Source: Rhizobium sp. TH2
GTDB taxonomy: Bacteria > Pseudomonadota > Alphaproteobacteria > Rhizobiales > Rhizobiaceae
Direction of reading: 5' to 3'
Assembly (NCBI RefSeq): GCF_024707525.1
Contig: NZ_CP062232.1
Location: 1 to 64,000 of the forward strand
Length of the DNA stretch: 64,000 nt
A program made the translations under genes and the position numbers. A model generated the notes under the pieces. That model saw only the letters and a program-made list of their open reading frames with translations, searched no databases and was not told the origin of the DNA. Of this stretch, positions 43,727 to 52,534 are shown piece after piece. How positions within the stretch are numbered: position 1 is the stretch's first letter; every line of letters starts with the position of its first letter.

Positions 43727-45337
43727 ATGACCGACTCCAAGATTAGCAACTGGACCAGCACCGACAACGCCATGGTCGAAACCGCCATCCGCCGCGGCGC
43801 CACGCGCCGCGAGCTCTTGCAGATGCTGTTGGCTAGTGGCGTGGCCACGGCTGCCGGCGGCATGCTCGGTCGGGCAACGAATGCGGTCGCTGCCACGCCT
43901 GTTTCTGGCGGCGCCCTGAAAGCTGCCGGCTGGTCGTCGTCGACGGCAGATACGCTCGATCCCGCCAAGGCATCGCTGTCCACCGACTATGTGCGCTGCT
44001 GCGCCTTCTACAACCGCTTGACCTATATCGGCCAGGACGGCGCGCCGCGCATGGAACTCGCCGAATCCATCGAAAGCAAGGATGCCCAGGTTTGGACCGT
44101 CAAGCTGCGCAGTGGCGTAACCTTCCACGATGGCAAGCCGCTCACAGCCGATGACGTGGTCTTCTCGCTGAAGCGTCACCTTGATCCCGCCGTGGGTTCG
44201 AAAGTGGCCAAAATCGCCAAGCAGATGACCGGCTTCAAGGCTGTGGACAAGCAGACGGTCGAGATCACGCTCGCCAGCCCGAATGGGGACCTGCCCACGA
44301 TCCTCGGCATGCATCACTTCATGATCGTCGCCGACGGCACGACGGACTTTTCCAAGGCGAACGGTACCGGCGCCTTCGTGCGCGAGGTCTTCGAACCCGG
44401 CGTTCGCTCGGTCGGGTTGAAGAACAAGAACTATTGGAAGCCCAACGGCCCGAATATCGACTCGTTCGAATTCTTCGCGATCAGCGAGGACAACGCCCGC
44501 ATCAACGCGCTGCTGTCCGGCGATATCCACCTCGCGGCGGCGATCAATCCGCGCTCGGTGCGCCTCATCGATGGCAAGGAGGGCTTCGTTCTCGCCAAGA
44601 CGACCGCTGGCAATTACACCAACCTGAATATACGCATGGATATGGCTCCCGGCGACAAGAAGGGTTTCGCCGAGGGCATGAAATACCTGATCAACCGCGA
44701 GCAGATCCAAAAATCGGCACTGCGGGGCTTCGCCGAAATTGGCAATGACCAGCCGGTATCGCCAGCCAACTTCTACCACAATGCCGACCTGAAGCCGAAA
44801 GCGTTCGATCCGGAAAAAGCAAAATTCCATTTTGAAAAGGCCGGCCTTCTCGGCCAATCGATCCCCGTGATCGCGTCGGACGCCGCCAACTCGGCGATCG
44901 ACATGGCAATGATCGTCCAGGCAGCCGGTGCCGAAATCGGTATGACGTTCGACGTACAGCGCGTGCCATCCGACGGCTACTGGGACAATTACTGGCTCAA
45001 GGCGCCAATCCACTTCGGCAATATCAACCCGCGCCCGACGCCGGATATCCTGTTCTCGCTCCTCTACGCATCCGATGCGCCGTGGAACGAGAGCCAGTAC
45101 AAGTCCGAAAAGTTCGACCGCATGCTGCTCGAGGCGCGCGGATCGCTCGACCAGGCGAAGCGCCGGGAAATCTATAACGAGATGCAGGTCATGGTTTCCG
45201 AGGAAGCCGGCACGATCATCCCCGCCTATCTCACCAACGTCGATGCGATATCGGCCAAGCTCAAGGGTCTGGAACCCAACCCGCTAGGCGGCATGATGGG
45301 CTATTCCTTCGCGGAATATGTCTGGCTCGAAGCCTGA
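43727..45337 (+). CDS. Peptide/opine-type ABC substrate-binding protein (SBP_bac_5)
   Basis: A 536-aa family 5 solute-binding protein. The N-terminus has a Tat-like signal (RGATRRELLQMLLASGVA, RR at about 25-26). Typical elements: WTVKLRSGVTFHDGKPLTADD and VFSLKRHLDP (about 120-155). Binds dipeptides, opines or acylated amines in the periplasm. Start after AAAAGGGGAATGCC. First gene of a four-gene importer operon. The 223-base gap before it may contain its own promoter. Confidence 0.93.
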   Translation: MTDSKISNWTSTDNAMVETAIRRGATRRELLQMLLASGVATAAGGMLGRATNAVAATPVSGGALKAAGWSSSTADTLDPAKASLSTDYVRCCAFYNRLTYIGQDGAPRMELAESIESKDAQVWTVKLRSGVTFHDGKPLTADDVVFSLKRHLDPAVGSKVAKIAKQMTGFKAVDKQTVEITLASPNGDLPTILGMHHFMIVADGTTDFSKANGTGAFVREVFEPGVRSVGLKNKNYWKPNGPNIDSFEFFAISEDNARINALLSGDIHLAAAINPRSVRLIDGKEGFVLAKTTAGNYTNLNIRMDMAPGDKKGFAEGMKYLINREQIQKSALRGFAEIGNDQPVSPANFYHNADLKPKAFDPEKAKFHFEKAGLLGQSIPVIASDAANSAIDMAMIVQAAGAEIGMTFDVQRVPSDGYWDNYWLKAPIHFGNINPRPTPDILFSLLYASDAPWNESQYKSEKFDRMLLEARGSLDQAKRREIYNEMQVMVSEEAGTIIPAYLTNVDAISAKLKGLEPNPLGGMMGYSFAEYVWLEA

Positions 45338-45426
45338 CAACGCACGCGACCGGGAGCAGATTTGTTCCCGGTCATCCTCCCCTTTCGTGATAAACTGTCG
45401 GCCTCGGGTTGACGGGGAGCATGCAC

Positions 45427-46377
45427 ATGAAGAATCCGGTCCTGTCCCTCATTGCGAGCAGGCTGCTCATCGCCGTTATCACCTTGATCATCGTGTCGTT
45501 TGCCGTCTTTTTCGCCACGACGATGCTTCCAGGCGACACGGCCTCCATCCTGCTCGGTCAGGCGGCCACGCCGGAAGCCGTTGCAGGCCTTCGCAAGGCC
45601 ATGCATCTTGACGACCCGGCAATCTTGCGCTTTCTCCGCTGGCTGTCCGGACTTCTGGTTGGCGATCTCGGCATTTCGTATGCGAACGACATGCCGATTG
45701 CAGACCTGATAGCGGGGCGCTTCGTCAACTCGATGAAACTCGCCGGCATCACGGCTCTGTTCGCGGTCCCGTTCGCGCTGACGCTGGGCATTACCTCCGC
45801 CATGATGCGCGGCACGCTCTATGACCGGATCGTCACCGTGCTCACGATAGGCGTGATTTCCGTACCGGAATTCATGATCGCGACGTCGGCGGTGCTTTTC
45901 TTTGCGGTCTATCTGCAGTGGCTGCCGGCGATCTCTTTTGCCAACGAAGCACACACATTAACCGATATGCTGCGGGTCTATGCCATGCCGGTTATCACGC
46001 TGACCTTCGGCGTTTCGGCGCAGATGATCCGCATGACACGGGCTGCCGTCGTCGAAACGTTGAACACGCCCTATGCCGAAATGGCGCTGCTGAAAGGGGC
46101 ATCACGCAGCCGCATCGTGTTGAAACACGCGCTGCCCAATGCGCTTGGCCCCATCGTCAATGCGGTCGCGCTCTCTTTGTCCTATCTCCTGGGCGGTGTG
46201 ATCATCGTCGAAACGATCTTTAACTACCCCGGCATCGCCAAGCTCATGGTTGATGCCGTCGCGACCCGCGACCTGCCCCTTATTCAAACCTGCGCGATGA
46301 TCTTTTGTGTCGGTTACCTGATCCTGATTACCGCCGCCGATATCATTGCCATTCTTGCCAATCCGAGGCTGCGATGA
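45427..46377 (+). CDS. ABC permease, DppB-like
   Basis: A 316-aa inner-membrane permease from ATG 45427 (GGGGAG seven bases upstream; ATG 45421 is the alternative). Six spans, with the first near residues 8-30, a long periplasmic loop, and the coupling segment EMALLKGASRSRIVLKHALPN at about 215-235. Overlaps the next permease gene by four bases (ATGA). Confidence 0.93.
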   Translation: MKNPVLSLIASRLLIAVITLIIVSFAVFFATTMLPGDTASILLGQAATPEAVAGLRKAMHLDDPAILRFLRWLSGLLVGDLGISYANDMPIADLIAGRFVNSMKLAGITALFAVPFALTLGITSAMMRGTLYDRIVTVLTIGVISVPEFMIATSAVLFFAVYLQWLPAISFANEAHTLTDMLRVYAMPVITLTFGVSAQMIRMTRAAVVETLNTPYAEMALLKGASRSRIVLKHALPNALGPIVNAVALSLSYLLGGVIIVETIFNYPGIAKLMVDAVATRDLPLIQTCAMIFCVGYLILITAADIIAILANPRLR

Positions 46378-47225
46378 CCACTGTCGAAACCCATAATCCA
46401 AAAGACCGCAAGTTCGGCTATCGCGTGAACCCTGTTGGCGTGCTCGGTTTCGCCATCATCCTGTTTTGGGCCATGGTTGCCATTTTTGCGCCTTGGCTTA
46501 TCCCCTATCCGGTCGGCGAGATCGTCGATTTCGACTATTTCGGACCGATGAGCCAGCAGTTCTGGTTGGGCTCCGACTATCTCGGTCGCGACATGCTCTC
46601 GCGCATCCTGATGGGCGCCCGCTATACAGTGGGCATCTCGCTGGTGGCCGTGGCGATCGCATGTTTCTCGGGCATTGTACTCGGAATGATCGCAGCGGTT
46701 TCCGGGGGCTGGATCGACACTGTGCTAAGCCGCTTTCTCGACGCAATGAACTCGATTCCAAGCAAGCTTTTTGGCCTGGTGGTGGTGGCAGCAGTCGGAT
46801 CGTCCGTTCCCGTTCTGATCCTGACGCTTGCGGTGATCTATACGCCCGGTTCATTCCGGTTCGCGCGCGCCCTTGCCGTCAACATCAACACGATGGATTT
46901 CATCACCGTCGCCCGCGCCCGCGGCGAGGGCACACTCTATTTGGTCACCTCCGAAATTCTGCCGAATATCATCGGGCCGGTGCTGGCCGATCTCGGCCTG
47001 CGCTTTGTTTTCATCGTGCTTCTTCTGTCCGGCCTTTCCTTCCTGGGTCTCGGCGTGCAGCCACCCTATGCGGATTGGGGTGCATTGGTGCGCGAGAATA
47101 TCGGTGGTCTGCCCTTCGGAGCGCCAGCTGTGATCTTTCCGTCGATTGCAATCGCGACGCTTACCGTGAGCGTCAATCTGCTGATCGACAATCTCCCGCA
47201 GAAAATCCGCGATCGGAGCGAATGA
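46374..47225 (+). CDS. ABC permease, DppC-like
   Basis: A 283-aa inner-membrane permease. First span about 22-45, then the DppC-type periplasmic region WLGSDYLGRDMLSRIL, and five more spans. Coupling loop VARARGEGTLYLVTSEILPN. Starts within the stop of the DppB-like gene and overlaps the ATPase gene start. It forms the heterodimeric channel. Confidence 0.93.
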   Translation: MTTVETHNPKDRKFGYRVNPVGVLGFAIILFWAMVAIFAPWLIPYPVGEIVDFDYFGPMSQQFWLGSDYLGRDMLSRILMGARYTVGISLVAVAIACFSGIVLGMIAAVSGGWIDTVLSRFLDAMNSIPSKLFGLVVVAAVGSSVPVLILTLAVIYTPGSFRFARALAVNINTMDFITVARARGEGTLYLVTSEILPNIIGPVLADLGLRFVFIVLLLSGLSFLGLGVQPPYADWGALVRENIGGLPFGAPAVIFPSIAIATLTVSVNLLIDNLPQKIRDRSE

Positions 47226-48883
47226 TGGCCAATCTCGTCGAAATTCGTGATCTGAAGGTCGAGGCCAAGACTGATGCGGGCCGTATCGTCGAAATCATTC
47301 GCGGCGTGAGCTTCGACGTTGCAGAAGGCGAGATCGTCGCCCTGATCGGCGAAAGCGGTTCGGGAAAGACGACGATCGCGCTGACCTTGATGGGTCACGC
47401 ACGGCCAGGCTGTCGCATCAGCGGCGGCACGGTGATGCTGGATGGCAAGGATATGGCGAGACTGCCTGAGCGTAAGCGTGCCGGCATTCGCGGCAATGAC
47501 GTGGCCTATGTGCCGCAGAGCGCAGCCGCCGCCTTCAATCCCGCCCAGACGATTATGGAGCAGGTGATCGAAGTTACCCGCATCCATGACCTGATGCCGC
47601 CCGAGCAGGCGCGCAGCCGTGCGGTCGAACTGTTCAAGGCGCTCTCGCTTCCCAATCCCGAAACGATCGGCGCCCGCTATCCGCATCAGGTCTCCGGCGG
47701 TCAGTTGCAGCGCCTGTCGGCGGCGATGGCACTGATCGGCGACCCCAAACTTGTCATTTTCGACGAGCCGACGACCGCGCTGGATGTGACGACTCAGATC
47801 GAAGTGCTTCGCGCCTTCAAATCGGTAATGCGCGCGGGCCGCATCTCCGGCGTCTATGTTTCGCATGATCTCGCCGTGGTGGCGCAGATCGCCGACCGTA
47901 TCGTCGTATTGAAGGGCGGCGAGATTCAGGAGATCGGCAAGACCGGGCAGATACTGGCGTCACCCCAGCACCCCTACACGAAGCAACTGCTGGGTGCGTT
48001 CAAACCGGAAGCACGCGTTCAGACCATTGTCGAACCGCAGCTAAGCAATGCAATCCTCAAGGTTCAGAACCTGGTAGCGGGCTATGGGCCCATCCAGGCC
48101 GACGGTACGCCGATGATCCAGGCGTTGCGCTCGGTCAGCGTCGAGGTGGAGAGGGGCCGCAACCTTGGCATTATCGGTGAATCCGGCTGCGGGAAATCGA
48201 CTCTCGCACGCACAATCGCCGGCATCATTCCGGCTGCCGGAGGCAAGATCACATTCAACGGACAGACGCTGGCGCCAGCCGCGAAGGCACGCACGCGCGA
48301 TCAACTTCGCGAGCTGCAGATCGTCTTCCAATACGCCGACACCGCGCTCAATCCTGCTAAATCGGTCGGCGATATTCTGGGAAGACCACTTACCTTCTAT
48401 CACGGCATGGCCGCAGACAGGCGCGAAAAGCGCATTGACGAACTCCTGGACATGGTTCGCCTGCCGAGGGCTCTCAAGCACCGACGTCCGTCCGAGTTGT
48501 CGGGGGGACAGAAGCAACGCGTCAACTTTGCGCGCGCGCTCGCCGCCGAACCCAAGCTCATTCTCTGTGACGAGGTCACATCCGCGCTCGACACCGTGGT
48601 CGCCGCGGCCGTGATCGACCTGCTCAAGGAATTGCAGCGGGAACTTTCGCTTTCCTACATCTTCATAAGCCACGATCTGTCGGTCGTCGAAGCGATTTGT
48701 GACGAGGTCGCGGTCATGTATGCGGGGGAAAAGATCGAACAACTTCCGCCATCGGCAATGGGCAGCGGCGCGAGCCATCCGTATTCGCAACTGCTCTTTT
48801 CGTCTGTTCCGAAACTTGACCCAACTTGGTTGGATCGCCTCGAACAGGATCCGGCTCTCGTGCGCGCTTATTCCGGACGATGA
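47222..48883 (+). CDS. Fused dual ABC ATPase (DppD-DppF)
   Basis: A 553-aa protein with two complete nucleotide-binding domains. The first has Walker A GESGSGKTT (about 44), signature VSGGQLQRLSAAMAL and Walker B LVIFDEPTTALD; the second has GESGCGKST (about 319), signature LSGGQKQRVNFARAL and LILCDEVTSALD. Fusion of DppD- and DppF-like halves is common in rhizobial peptide/opine importers. ATG 47222 overlaps the upstream stop. Last gene of the importer operon. Confidence 0.95.
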   Translation: MMANLVEIRDLKVEAKTDAGRIVEIIRGVSFDVAEGEIVALIGESGSGKTTIALTLMGHARPGCRISGGTVMLDGKDMARLPERKRAGIRGNDVAYVPQSAAAAFNPAQTIMEQVIEVTRIHDLMPPEQARSRAVELFKALSLPNPETIGARYPHQVSGGQLQRLSAAMALIGDPKLVIFDEPTTALDVTTQIEVLRAFKSVMRAGRISGVYVSHDLAVVAQIADRIVVLKGGEIQEIGKTGQILASPQHPYTKQLLGAFKPEARVQTIVEPQLSNAILKVQNLVAGYGPIQADGTPMIQALRSVSVEVERGRNLGIIGESGCGKSTLARTIAGIIPAAGGKITFNGQTLAPAAKARTRDQLRELQIVFQYADTALNPAKSVGDILGRPLTFYHGMAADRREKRIDELLDMVRLPRALKHRRPSELSGGQKQRVNFARALAAEPKLILCDEVTSALDTVVAAAVIDLLKELQRELSLSYIFISHDLSVVEAICDEVAVMYAGEKIEQLPPSAMGSGASHPYSQLLFSSVPKLDPTWLDRLEQDPALVRAYSGR

Positions 48884-48898
48884 TGGCTATTTCTCAGT

Positions 48899-49375
48899 TC
48901 ACATCGGGAACAGGTTGGTCAAAGGCAAGTGAGATTTGACGATCGGCGATTTCAGCACCACGAAGCTGAAATATTTGTCGATGCCGATGTCCAAGTCCGT
49001 GAGGCGCTCCATGATCTCCTGATACTCCGCGATGCCACTGGTCACGAATTTGATCAGATAATCATAACCGCCGGAGATCAGATGGCATTCGATGACCGAG
49101 TCGATCTTCTCGATGGTGGCGAGGAACCGGGCAAAGTCGATCTGCCGGTGGTTCTTCAGCGTGACCTCAGTGAAGACCGTGATGGTCTGCCCAAGCTTCG
49201 CTGTGTTGATATGTGCAGAGTAGCCGTCGATATAACCTTCGGACTGCAGCTTCTTCATCCGCATTAGGCACGGACTGGGCGACAGATGGACAAGTTCGGC
49301 AAGCTCCACATTGGTGATCCGGCCGTTCTTCTGCAATTCGTAGAGAATCTTTATGTCGATCCGATCAAGCTTCAT
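48899..49375 (-). CDS. Lrp/AsnC-family regulator
   Basis: A 158-aa regulator from ATG 49375 with a GGGGGAGG ribosome site. N-terminal HTH (DRIDIKILYELQKNGR, NVELAELVHLSPSPCLMRM), then a RAM effector domain (TVFTEVTLKNH, IECHLISGGYDYLIKF). Convergent with the importer ATPase and divergent from the FAD oxidoreductase at 49609. It probably senses an amino acid and controls the divergent gene and possibly the importer operon (inference). Confidence 0.92.
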   Translation of the reverse strand: MKLDRIDIKILYELQKNGRITNVELAELVHLSPSPCLMRMKKLQSEGYIDGYSAHINTAKLGQTITVFTEVTLKNHRQIDFARFLATIEKIDSVIECHLISGGYDYLIKFVTSGIAEYQEIMERLTDLDIGIDKYFSFVVLKSPIVKSHLPLTNLFPM

Positions 49376-49517
49376 GCGGCCTCCCCCGGCCCTTGTCGGC
49401 CAGCTATGCCAGCAGATTATGCCGGCGATCTCCAGGAAGCATAACACATATGTCGCGGTTGTACATTTTTGTTCGAAATATCCCAGTCAGCATAAATAGT
49501 TGCAACACTCATCAACT

Positions 49518-49534
49518 GCAGAAGAAAATTCTGC
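49518..49534. promoter_or_regulatory. Candidate Lrp site in the divergent region
   Basis: GCAGAA, five bases, TTCTGC lies between the Lrp gene and the FAD oxidoreductase gene. Location fits an autoregulatory site; the motif itself is short. Confidence 0.35.
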
Positions 49535-49608
49535 TTGCGCCGAAACTGCAGCAACGCTTCTAGCGGGTCTCGAGTAGAATAAGTGTGCTGCTGCACCGGA
49601 GATGATCA

Positions 49609-50934
49609 ATGCCCGCGCCACTCGTTCGAATCGAAACCATGGCTCCTCAGCCCGAAATTGCTGATGTGGTCGTCATCGGGGGCGGGATTGTCGGCGTTTT
49701 CGCGGCTTATTACCTTGTTCGCCGCGGCCTCAAGGTGGTTCTTGTGGAGAAGGGCCTTATTGGCGCGGAACAATCGAGCCGGAACTGGGGCTGGTGCCGT
49801 CAGCAGAACCGCGATGCCCGCGAACTGCCGATCGCGACCAAGAGCCTCGACCTGTGGGATCAGTTCGCTGCCGACACGGGCGAAGACACTGGCTTCCGGC
49901 GTTGTGGTCTCCTATACCTTTCCAACAATGAAGACGAGCTTGCGGGCTGGGCGCGCTGGCGCGATTTTGCCCGGACGGTGGGCGTGACAACCCACATGCT
50001 GTCTGCTGAAGAAGCGACCGAGCGCGGCAAAGCCACTAGCAAGCAGTGGAAAGGCGGTGTCTACTCGCCCTCCGACGGCACGGCCGACCCGTCAAAGGCG
50101 GCCCCTGCTGTGGCCCGCGCGATCATCAGCGCTGGCGGCGTCATTGTCCAGAACTGCGCTGCCCGTGGCATTGAGACGAGCGGTGGCCGGCTGTCGGCGG
50201 TTGTGACCGAAAAAGGCACTATCCGGACCAAACTCGCCGTTCTGGCAGGAGGCGCATGGGCCTCTTCATTCTGCAACAATCTCGGTGTGCGATTCCCGCA
50301 GGCCTCGGTGCGCTCCTCGATCCTGTCGGTGGAACCTGGTATCGAGGGCCTGCCTGATGCGCTCCACACGGCTGAGGTCTCCGTGACGCGACGCGCCGAC
50401 GGCGGTCACACGCTAGCGATCAGCGGTCGCGCCCGGGTCGATGTCACGCCGCAGCAGATCCGGTTTGCCCGATATTTCGTGCCGATGTTTGCCCGCCGCT
50501 GGCGGAACCTCGCGCCGGGTGGGCTTGAAGGGTGGCGCTCGGGACACGAGTCGCTTGCACGCTGGCAACTCGACGAGCAGACACCTATGGAGCGCATGCG
50601 CGTTCTTGATCCTCTCGTTGATGAAAGTGCCGTCGCCGAAATACTCCGCCGGGCGCGGCAGTTGTTACCCCAGCTGGCGAAGGCCAAAGTCGCGGCGAAG
50701 TGGGCTGGCTACGTAGACAGCACGCCCGATGGCGTACCCGCGATCGGTGAGATCCCGAATATTCCGGGTCTCATCCTGGCGGCAGGTTTTAGTGGGCACG
50801 GCTTCGGCATCGGACCGGGTACCGGCCATCTGATCGCCGATCTGATGACGGGCAGAACTCCGATTGTCGATTCCCTTCCCTATCGGCCGGAGCGGCTGGT
50901 CGCTTCAGCCTGGGGGAAGGTCGCCGACTTCTAA
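49609..50934 (+). CDS. FAD-dependent amino acid oxidoreductase (DadA/DAO-like)
   Basis: A 441-aa DAO-family flavoprotein. FAD fold ADVVVIGGGIVGVFAAYYL (about 18-36), SRNWGWCRQQNRD, and C-terminal AAGFSGHGFGIGPGTG. Oxidatively deaminates a D-amino acid or secondary amine, probably feeding the membrane quinone pool. Start ATG 49609 has GGAGATG upstream. Divergent from the Lrp gene, its likely regulator. Confidence 0.9.
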   Translation: MPAPLVRIETMAPQPEIADVVVIGGGIVGVFAAYYLVRRGLKVVLVEKGLIGAEQSSRNWGWCRQQNRDARELPIATKSLDLWDQFAADTGEDTGFRRCGLLYLSNNEDELAGWARWRDFARTVGVTTHMLSAEEATERGKATSKQWKGGVYSPSDGTADPSKAAPAVARAIISAGGVIVQNCAARGIETSGGRLSAVVTEKGTIRTKLAVLAGGAWASSFCNNLGVRFPQASVRSSILSVEPGIEGLPDALHTAEVSVTRRADGGHTLAISGRARVDVTPQQIRFARYFVPMFARRWRNLAPGGLEGWRSGHESLARWQLDEQTPMERMRVLDPLVDESAVAEILRRARQLLPQLAKAKVAAKWAGYVDSTPDGVPAIGEIPNIPGLILAAGFSGHGFGIGPGTGHLIADLMTGRTPIVDSLPYRPERLVASAWGKVADF

Positions 50935-51289
50935 AGCGAACTCGTGCCGAGCTGTCATGGGCATCGCCCGGCAACGTGCCGTTGAAGCGATTCAATGCCG
51001 TTCGAGGTACCCTTGCCGTCAGTTTCGCTAGGTATAGTAAACGGCTGCGGGCGGGAAATATCCAGCGAAGGCCCCGTCATCCAACACGTAGGTCTATATG
51101 CGATCTGTGTCAGTCTTGCATTTCGCGAGGGCCGGCACGATGGTCACCATGTAATTGTTCGAAGGCGAGCTGAAACCGCGCTCATCGTGCTGCCGCTGAT
51201 GTTGTTTCACCTCATCCAGTTGTCGGTGCTGGCCGTGGTTTCTCAGCGCGGTGTCATGCGCTCACAGGCAAACTAGGCTTTGCCACGCC
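50935..51289. other. Gap with no confident gene
   Basis: About 355 bases. A plus-strand frame at 50995-51276 (93 aa) has one hydrophobic stretch (LIVLPLMLFHLIQLSVLAVV) but no ribosome site or family. Otherwise nothing is seen. Confidence 0.35.
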
Positions 51290-51339
51290 CGTCGTAGCGA
51301 CTCCGGCACTTGCGATGCCGCGTACAAGACTACGCCTGC

Positions 51340-51605
51340 AATAGGTGTGGCCGATAGAGCCACGCCGGATATCGCGCGCGCTTCCATATCCGAAATGACC
51401 AAATCGGGAATGATATTGACGGGCCGCCCGCCCGTAATGTTGCCGATTTGCAAATGAGGAATACGGGGATTCGAATTTGCGGTCCAGTCTGCTGCTTCGA
51501 AGAGCGTCGGCCGTGCGCAGGGCTGCAAGCAGAACGCAAGCGAAGGCGTGAACCGCGTTTTTCCCTTGGTCGGGCCGTGACGAATGGCCGTCCGAGATGT
51601 CTAGG
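51340..51605 (-). pseudogene. Frameshifted fragment of an M20 deacylase
   Basis: The minus strand encodes [20 protein letters not shown] and, in another frame, PVNIIPDLVISDMEARAISG. This is co-linear with the central part of the intact deacylase at 32.2-33.4 kb, with high DNA similarity. One extra T near 51455 shifts the frame. Neither the metal-binding N-terminal half nor the C-terminus is present, so it is a partial duplicate. Confidence 0.8.
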
Positions 51606-51772
51606 CATCCGTCGGTGTCTAGCTCTTGCTCAATGCATCGCAATCACATGGTGGCTGGCAAAAGCGGTATCGAACATCGATCCGAATCTCGAAATCACAT
51701 GCACCCTAGAAAAGAAGATGCCCCCGGTCTGTCACATCAAGTCGAAAATTTGGGCCCGGTGGCCATCGCACC

Positions 51773-52534
51773 CTAGCGGGGCGGCATGCGAGTGGCGCCA
51801 TCCAGCCGGATCACTTCGCCATTCAGATAGTTGTTTTCGATCGCAAACCGGACCGCATCGGCGAATTCCGCCGGATCGCCGAGCCGGGACGGATAGGGAA
51901 TGACGGCGACGAGGCTTTCCTGCGCCTCCTGCGGCAGCGAATGGAGCAGCGGCGTGAGGAAGATGCCGGGAGCAATCGTGTTGACGCGGATACCGAAACG
52001 CGCGAATTCTCGCGCGACCGGCAGCGCCATGGAGACGATCCCGCCCTTGGACGCCGCATAGGCTGCCTGGCCGACTTGCCCCTCGAAGGCTGCGATCGAC
52101 GCGGTGTTGACGATCACGCCACGTGACTGGTCCTCGCGTTCCGGCGCCTCGGCCATGCGCGCCGCCGCAAGCCGCATCATGTTGAACGTGCCGATCAGGT
52201 TGACCCGGATAACGCGCTCGAAATCTGCGAGCGGCATCGGGCCGTTTCTTGAGAGCACGCGGCCCGAAGTGCCGATGCCGGCGCAATTCACTAGGATCCG
52301 GAGCCCGTCCGGCGCGTTGGCTGCTTCATTCACGACTTTTGCCGCATCGTCTTCCGAGGTTACGTCGCCGGCAACCGCAATGCCGCCGATCTCCGCCGCA
52401 ACCGCCTCTGCGGCCGCAAGGTCGCGATCGAAGACATGCACCCGCGCGCCGAGCACGGCTAGCAGCCGGGCGGTCGCAGCTCCGAGGCCGGAGCCCGCCC
52501 CGGTGACGATGGCGCTCGATCCTGCGATCTTCAT
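51773..52534 (-). CDS. Short-chain dehydrogenase (CouN-like 3-hydroxyacyl-CoA dehydrogenase)
   Basis: A 253-aa SDR. Cofactor loop TGAGSGLGAATARL (about 11-24), NCAGIG, catalytic Ser in NTASIAAFEG and Tyr/Lys in YAASKGG, and the PGIFLTP segment. The style matches 3-hydroxyacyl-CoA dehydrogenases of the HSD10 type. It overlaps the CoA ligase gene by four bases, so it probably oxidises the beta-hydroxyacyl-CoA formed by the divergent crotonase. Confidence 0.88.
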   Translation of the reverse strand: MKIAGSSAIVTGAGSGLGAATARLLAVLGARVHVFDRDLAAAEAVAAEIGGIAVAGDVTSEDDAAKVVNEAANAPDGLRILVNCAGIGTSGRVLSRNGPMPLADFERVIRVNLIGTFNMMRLAAARMAEAPEREDQSRGVIVNTASIAAFEGQVGQAAYAASKGGIVSMALPVAREFARFGIRVNTIAPGIFLTPLLHSLPQEAQESLVAVIPYPSRLGDPAEFADAVRFAIENNYLNGEVIRLDGATRMPPR

